This document shows positions 60,293 to 64,000 of a DNA stretch of 64,000 nucleotides, piece after piece. The position numbers and the translations under genes are program-made. Source of the stretch: Pseudomonas sp. PB101. GTDB lineage: Bacteria > Pseudomonadota > Gammaproteobacteria > Pseudomonadales > Pseudomonadaceae. The DNA is taken from positions 62,001 through 126,000 of the forward strand of contig NZ_RWIR01000035.1 in the NCBI RefSeq assembly GCF_009764265.1, read 5' to 3'. The notes beneath the pieces were generated by a model, which worked only from the letters and a program-made list of their open reading frames with translations, was not told the origin of the DNA and ran no database searches. How positions within the stretch are numbered: position 1 is the first letter of the stretch; each line of letters begins with the position of its first letter.

Positions 60293-61210
60293 ATGAATGC
60301 CGCCGCCCACCCGCAAACGGTGCAGCCGGGCCATGCCCTGGCGGTCGAGGTTCGCCAGCGGCGCAGCCTCGGCCGACGCATCACCCTGCTGATGCTCTTG
60401 CCTTCGACCCTGTGGTTCCTGCTGCTGTTGTTAATGCCGCTGGTGATCATCATGGTCTTCAGTTTCGGCGAGCGCAGCGCCGTGGGCGGTTACGCCGGTG
60501 GCTTCACGTTGGCCAACTACCTGAACCTCGGTTCGCGTGGCGCGGCATTCAGCAACACGCTGATGCTGGCGCCGCTGGGCACCCTGGTGTGCCTGGTGGC
60601 GGCGTATCCGCTGGCGTACTTTCTTGCGGTCAAGGTCACGAGGAACCGCTCGCTGTTGCTGACCCTGGTGATCGTGCCGTTCTGGACCAGTTTCCTGATC
60701 CGCACCTATGCGTGGATTTTCATCCTCAGCGGCAAAGGCATTCCGGCGCTGCTGGCCAGTCTGGGCCTTGAGGATGTGCGGTTGATCAACACGCCGTGGG
60801 CGGTGCTGATCGGCATCGTCTACGGCTACCTGCCGCTGATGGTGTTCCCGATCTACGTCAGCCTGGAAAAACTCGACAAGCGCCTGCTCGAAGCTTCGGC
60901 GGACCTGGGTGCCAGTGCCTTCGAAAGCTTCCGCCGGATCACCCTGCCGCTGTCCGCGCCGGGGATCATCACCGGGGTGATGCTGGTGTTCATCCTGCTG
61001 ATGGGCGAGTTCCTGATCCCGGCCATTCTCGGCGGCGGCAAGGTGTTTTTTGTCGGTAACGCGCTGGTCGACCTGTTCCTGCAATCGCGCAACTGGCCGT
61101 TCGGCAGTGCGCTGGCCATGACGCTGGTGGCGATGATGCTGCTGATTATCGGCGTGTATTTGAAACTGGTGGCGCGCTACGGCGGCCGCCCTGCCGACGG
61201 AGGCCTGTGA
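60293..61210 (+). CDS. Polyamine-type ABC permease (PotB type)
   Basis: 305 residues from the ATG 7 nt after GAGGAG; an ATG seven codons earlier is less favoured. Six membrane helices with LMLLPSTLWFLLLLLMPLVIIMVFSF first, and EAA loop LEASADLGASAFESFRRITLPLSAPGI. It pairs with the PotC-type subunit, whose ATG follows its stop by 1 bp. Confidence 0.92.
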   Translation: MNAAAHPQTVQPGHALAVEVRQRRSLGRRITLLMLLPSTLWFLLLLLMPLVIIMVFSFGERSAVGGYAGGFTLANYLNLGSRGAAFSNTLMLAPLGTLVCLVAAYPLAYFLAVKVTRNRSLLLTLVIVPFWTSFLIRTYAWIFILSGKGIPALLASLGLEDVRLINTPWAVLIGIVYGYLPLMVFPIYVSLEKLDKRLLEASADLGASAFESFRRITLPLSAPGIITGVMLVFILLMGEFLIPAILGGGKVFFVGNALVDLFLQSRNWPFGSALAMTLVAMMLLIIGVYLKLVARYGGRPADGGL

Positions 61211-61211
61211 C

Positions 61212-62039
61212 ATGTGGTTGCGCAGCTATTCGACTTCGCTGTACCTGTTTCTCTACGCGCCGATTGCCTTGATCGTGCTGTTCAGCTTCAACGCCGGGCG
61301 CAGTGGCCTGGCGTTCCAGTGCTGCTCGGTGCAATGGTTCGGCACCGCGTTCGGCAACCCGTTCATCATGGAAGCCCTGGGCAACAGTGCGCTGATTGCT
61401 TTCAGTTCGGCGGTGATTGCCACGCTGTTCGGCACCCTCGCGGTGTTCGGCTTGCAGCGCTGCGGCAGCAAGGTGCGCATGCTGTTCGATGCGCTGACCT
61501 ACTGCGCGATCATCGTGCCGGGCATCGTCATCGGCATCTCGACACTGATCGCCTTCATCAGCCTGTTCGACCTGATCAACCCGCTGCTGGCGAGCTGGTT
61601 GCCGACGGTGCCGAAGTTGAACATGGGCTTCTTCACCGTGATCGCCGCGCACTCGTTGTTCACCATGGCGCTGGTGATGGTGATCGTGCGCAGCCGCGTC
61701 GACTCGCTGGACAAGGCCTTGCTGGAAGCCTCGGCGGACCTCTACGCGCCACCGATGGACACCTTCTGGCGGGTGACCCTGCCGCAGATCAGCCCGGCGA
61801 TCATGGCCGGGTTCCTGCTGGCGTTCACCTTCAGCTTCGACGATTTCATCATCGCGTTTTTCGTCGCAGGTTCTGAAACGACGCTGCCGATCTACATCTT
61901 TTCGTCGATCCGCCGTGGCGTGACGCCGGAGATCAACGCGATTTCCACGGTGATCATCTGCGTATCGCTGGCCCTGCTGTTCACTTCCCGCCATCTGCAA
62001 AACCGCCGTACCGGCGTCCAGGAGTCGCACCATGCGTGA
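61212..62039 (+). CDS. Polyamine-type ABC permease (PotC type)
   Basis: 275 residues. YLFLYAPIALIVLFSFNAGRSG is the standard PotC opening; EAA loop LLEASADLYAPPMDTFWRVTLPQISPAI, then FTFSFDDFIIAFFVAGSETTLPIYIFSSIRRGVTPEINAIST, a PotC hallmark. Its 3' end overlaps the aldehyde dehydrogenase start by 8 bp, implying translational coupling. Confidence 0.93.
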   Translation: MWLRSYSTSLYLFLYAPIALIVLFSFNAGRSGLAFQCCSVQWFGTAFGNPFIMEALGNSALIAFSSAVIATLFGTLAVFGLQRCGSKVRMLFDALTYCAIIVPGIVIGISTLIAFISLFDLINPLLASWLPTVPKLNMGFFTVIAAHSLFTMALVMVIVRSRVDSLDKALLEASADLYAPPMDTFWRVTLPQISPAIMAGFLLAFTFSFDDFIIAFFVAGSETTLPIYIFSSIRRGVTPEINAISTVIICVSLALLFTSRHLQNRRTGVQESHHA

Positions 62040-63504
62040 TCAGCTCTACATCAACGGCGAATGGGTCAGCCCGGACCTTGGCGGCTATCTGGACGTGATC
62101 GACCCGGCCACCGAACAGGTCTTCCACCGCGTGGCGGCTGGCACTGAAGAAGACGTCGACCATGCCGTGCGCGCGGCCCGGCGGGCCTTCGACAATGGCT
62201 GGGGCCAGACCAGCGGCGCCGAGCGCGCGCAGTGGCTGGAGGCGCTCGCCGATGAACTGGAAAGTGGCCAGCAGGCGCTGGCGGAACTGGAAGTGCGCGA
62301 CAACGGCAAGCCCTTGCCCGAAGCGCAGTGGGACATTGGCGATGCGATTGGTTGCTTTCGTTACTACGCCGGTTTGGCCCGTGATCTGGACCAGCAGCAG
62401 GATCAGCCACTGGCCTTGCCGGACGCGCGTTTTCGCTGCCGCATCCGCCACGAACCGATTGGCGTGGCCGGGCAGATCATTCCCTGGAACTACCCGCTGC
62501 TGATGGCCGCGTGGAAGGTCGCCCCAGCCTTGGCCGCAGGTGCCACGGTGGTGTTGAAACCGTCCGAACTGACGCCACTGACCGCCCTGGAACTGGCCGC
62601 CGCCGCCGACCGTATCGGCTTGCCCGCCGGGGTGTTGAACCTGATCACCGGCCTCGGCGCCGACGCCGGCAGCCCGCTCACCGAGCATCCGGGAGTGGAC
62701 AAACTGGCCTTCACCGGCAGCGTGCCCACCGGGGCGAAAATCATGTCGGCGGCGGCGCGGGACATCAAGAACATCAGCCTGGAACTGGGGGGCAAGTCAG
62801 CGTTCATCGTGTTCGACGACGCCGATGTCGACGCCGCTGTGGAGTGGATTCTGTTCGGGATTTTCTGGAACCAGGGCCAGGTGTGCAGCGCCACCTCGCG
62901 CCTGCTGGTGCAGGAAACCATCGCCCCGCGCCTGATCGAACGGCTGGTGGAAGAAACCCGCAAGATCAGCATCGGCCCGGGTATGCAGCCCGGGGTTCTG
63001 CTCGGCCCGCTGGTCAGCCAGGGCCAGTACGAAAAGGTGCTCGGTTTCATTGACCAGGGCCTGGCCAGCGGTGCCCGCTTGCTCACCGGCGGACGGCGGC
63101 CAGCACACTTGCGCGAAGGTTATTTCGTCGAGCCGGCGATCTTCGACGAGCCCGGCCACAGCAGCATTCTGTGGCGCGAGGAAGTCTTCGGCCCGGTGCT
63201 GTGCATCAAGCGCTTCAAGACCGAAGAACAAGCGGTGCAAATGGCCAACGCCAGCCGCTTCGGCCTGGCCGCCGCCGTGATGAGCGCCGACCTGCAACGC
63301 ACCGCCCGGGTCGCCAACCAGCTGCGCGCCGGGATCGTCTGGGTCAACTGCTCGCAACCGACCTTCGTCGAAGCGCCCTGGGGTGGCATGAAACACAGCG
63401 GCATCGGCCGGGAGCTGGGGCAATGGGGGCTGCACAATTATCTTGAGGTCAAGCAGGTGACCGAGTACGTCAGTGACCAGCCTTGGGGGTGGTACTTGAA
63501 GTAA
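62032..63504 (+). CDS. Aminoaldehyde/betaine-aldehyde dehydrogenase
   Basis: 490 residues. ALDH motifs: PWNYPLLMAAWKVAPALAAGATVVLKPSE, LAFTGSVPTGAKIM, ELGGKSAFIVFDDAD and catalytic Cys285 in NQGQVCSATSRLLV. The end NYLEVKQVTEYVSDQPWGWYLK strongly resembles the ALDH10 family (plant aminoaldehyde/betaine-aldehyde dehydrogenases), suggesting 3-aminopropanal, 4-aminobutanal or similar substrates made from polyamines. Translational coupling with the PotC-type gene supports uptake plus oxidation of a polyamine-derived compound. No amine oxidase or transaminase gene is in the operon. Confidence 0.9.
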   Translation: MRDQLYINGEWVSPDLGGYLDVIDPATEQVFHRVAAGTEEDVDHAVRAARRAFDNGWGQTSGAERAQWLEALADELESGQQALAELEVRDNGKPLPEAQWDIGDAIGCFRYYAGLARDLDQQQDQPLALPDARFRCRIRHEPIGVAGQIIPWNYPLLMAAWKVAPALAAGATVVLKPSELTPLTALELAAAADRIGLPAGVLNLITGLGADAGSPLTEHPGVDKLAFTGSVPTGAKIMSAAARDIKNISLELGGKSAFIVFDDADVDAAVEWILFGIFWNQGQVCSATSRLLVQETIAPRLIERLVEETRKISIGPGMQPGVLLGPLVSQGQYEKVLGFIDQGLASGARLLTGGRRPAHLREGYFVEPAIFDEPGHSSILWREEVFGPVLCIKRFKTEEQAVQMANASRFGLAAAVMSADLQRTARVANQLRAGIVWVNCSQPTFVEAPWGGMKHSGIGRELGQWGLHNYLEVKQVTEYVSDQPWGWYLK

Positions 63505-63528
63505 AGGCCTGTCTGGCAGACCGTGGTG

Positions 63529-63738
63529 CCTGCATCGCCAGCAAGCCGGCTCCTACAGTAATCGGCATCTGACACAAACTCTATGTTCACTGAAGATCCA
63601 CTGTGAGAGAGGCCGGAATCAATTTCTGCGTGCGATGAAGATCCCTGTGGGAGCTGGCTTGCCAGCGATGAGGCCATCACATCCAAAATAAATGGCGCCT
63701 GACCCACCGCATTCGCCGGCAAGCCGGCTCCTACAGGT
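63529..63738. repeat. Single REP and REPIN in the 63505-63817 gap
   Basis: A lone REP (GCCAGCAAGCCGGCTCCTACA) at about 63536-63558 and a REPIN at 63643-63738 (TGTGGGAGCTGGCTTGCCAG to GGCAAGCCGGCTCCTACAGG). Otherwise the 313-bp gap shows no gene; the final ~80 bp would hold the promoter of the next gene. Confidence 0.8.
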
Positions 63739-63817
63739 CCGGTGGCAGGCTTGTGGCAATGGGCTCACAACCGGTAGTTTGAACGGCCTGCCCTTCAAGA
63801 CACGCCGGAGTTGATCA

Positions 63818-64000
63818 ATGCGCATCGCCTTGCTGTCCGACATGCACCTGTCCGTCAACGCGATCCCTTTTCCCGCCGTGGAGGCCGATATCGTCGTGCT
63901 CGCCGGGGACATCGCCCGGCCGGCCAAGGCCATCGAGTGGGCCAGAGCCTGCCCGGTTCCGCTGTTGTACGTGGCGGGCAATCACGAGTTCTATGGCAGT
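63818..64000 (+). CDS. Metallophosphoesterase (3' end outside window)
   Basis: 61 codons are visible from an ATG preceded by CCGGAGTTGATCA. The calcineurin-like metal-binding motifs are in order: LSDMHLS (D-x-H), LAGDIARP (GD) and VAGNHEFYG (GNHE). The remaining histidine motifs lie beyond the window. It is a predicted phosphoesterase of unknown substrate. Confidence 0.85.
   Translation, partial: MRIALLSDMHLSVNAIPFPAVEADIVVLAGDIARPAKAIEWARACPVPLLYVAGNHEFYGS

Noticed and set aside
57874..60453. An 859-codon minus-strand frame over the polyamine-type operon.
   Set aside because: It is antisense to two genes with clear ABC and binding-protein motifs, has no recognisable domain and has shadow-type composition.

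Overview
The window looks like a stretch of chromosome from a fluorescens-group Pseudomonas. Supporting signs are a high-GC, gene-dense layout, many REP/REPIN palindromes with the GGAGC-N-GCTTGC core typical of these genomes, the cyanate, hydroxyproline and phosphonate gene sets, and two members of the Pseudomonas-restricted DUF6124 family. No phage, integrase, transposase, rRNA or CRISPR was found. One tRNA (Gln, UUG) is present. The left edge cuts a ModA-like binding protein and the right edge cuts a metallophosphoesterase.

Layout. 1-15 kb is mostly housekeeping: ModA-like protein/LysR, a DUF1624-type membrane protein, a KefB/C antiporter, an AlkC-type DNA glycosylase, LysR/GMC oxidoreductase/MHS-family transporter, DUF427, topoisomerase III with a LexA-like box upstream, and a GNAT enzyme. 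15-17.3 kb is a cyanate detoxification unit (cynR divergent from cynS-cynT). 17.3-25 kb holds a ProA-like dehydrogenase, DoxX, GST, a ModG-type molbindin, tRNA-Gln, two small unknown proteins, and RlhA followed by a REPIN array. 25.4-33.4 kb is a trans-4-hydroxy-L-proline catabolic cluster (RidA, AraC regulator, permease, epimerase, deaminase, semialdehyde dehydrogenase, flavin dehydrogenase). 33.6-34.4 kb is a DUF6124 cassette bounded by 61-bp direct repeats. 34.5-43.1 kb is an uncharacterised GntR-linked unit: NIPSNAP protein, serine hydrolase, dipeptide-type ABC importer and a C45 Ntn-hydrolase. 43.4-48 kb is a LeuCD-like hydratase pair, a LysR regulator and a 2-hydroxycarboxylate transporter. 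48.2-52.6 kb is a phosphonate unit (Fe-alcohol dehydrogenase, OPA-type transporter, LysR, PhnX) without phnW. 52.6-55.7 kb is AraC/fosmidomycin-type exporter/LuxR. 55.9-57.8 kb holds the second DUF6124 element and a RES-Xre toxin-antitoxin pair. 57.9-63.5 kb is a polyamine-type ABC importer with an aminoaldehyde dehydrogenase.

Most interesting signal. The two DUF6124 genes, 22 kb apart, share a roughly 350-nt upstream leader on the minus strand. In both copies the ribosome-binding site is buried in a perfect 11-bp helix, and the sequence of that helix differs completely between copies while pairing is kept. A second set of three 7-nt segments (X, X-complement, X) changes in concert, so the middle segment can pair with either outer one. 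A third long helix and a closed tetraloop hairpin lie in between. This pattern suggests an undescribed translational RNA switch, or a DNA element whose palindromes are maintained, controlling a family of unknown function.
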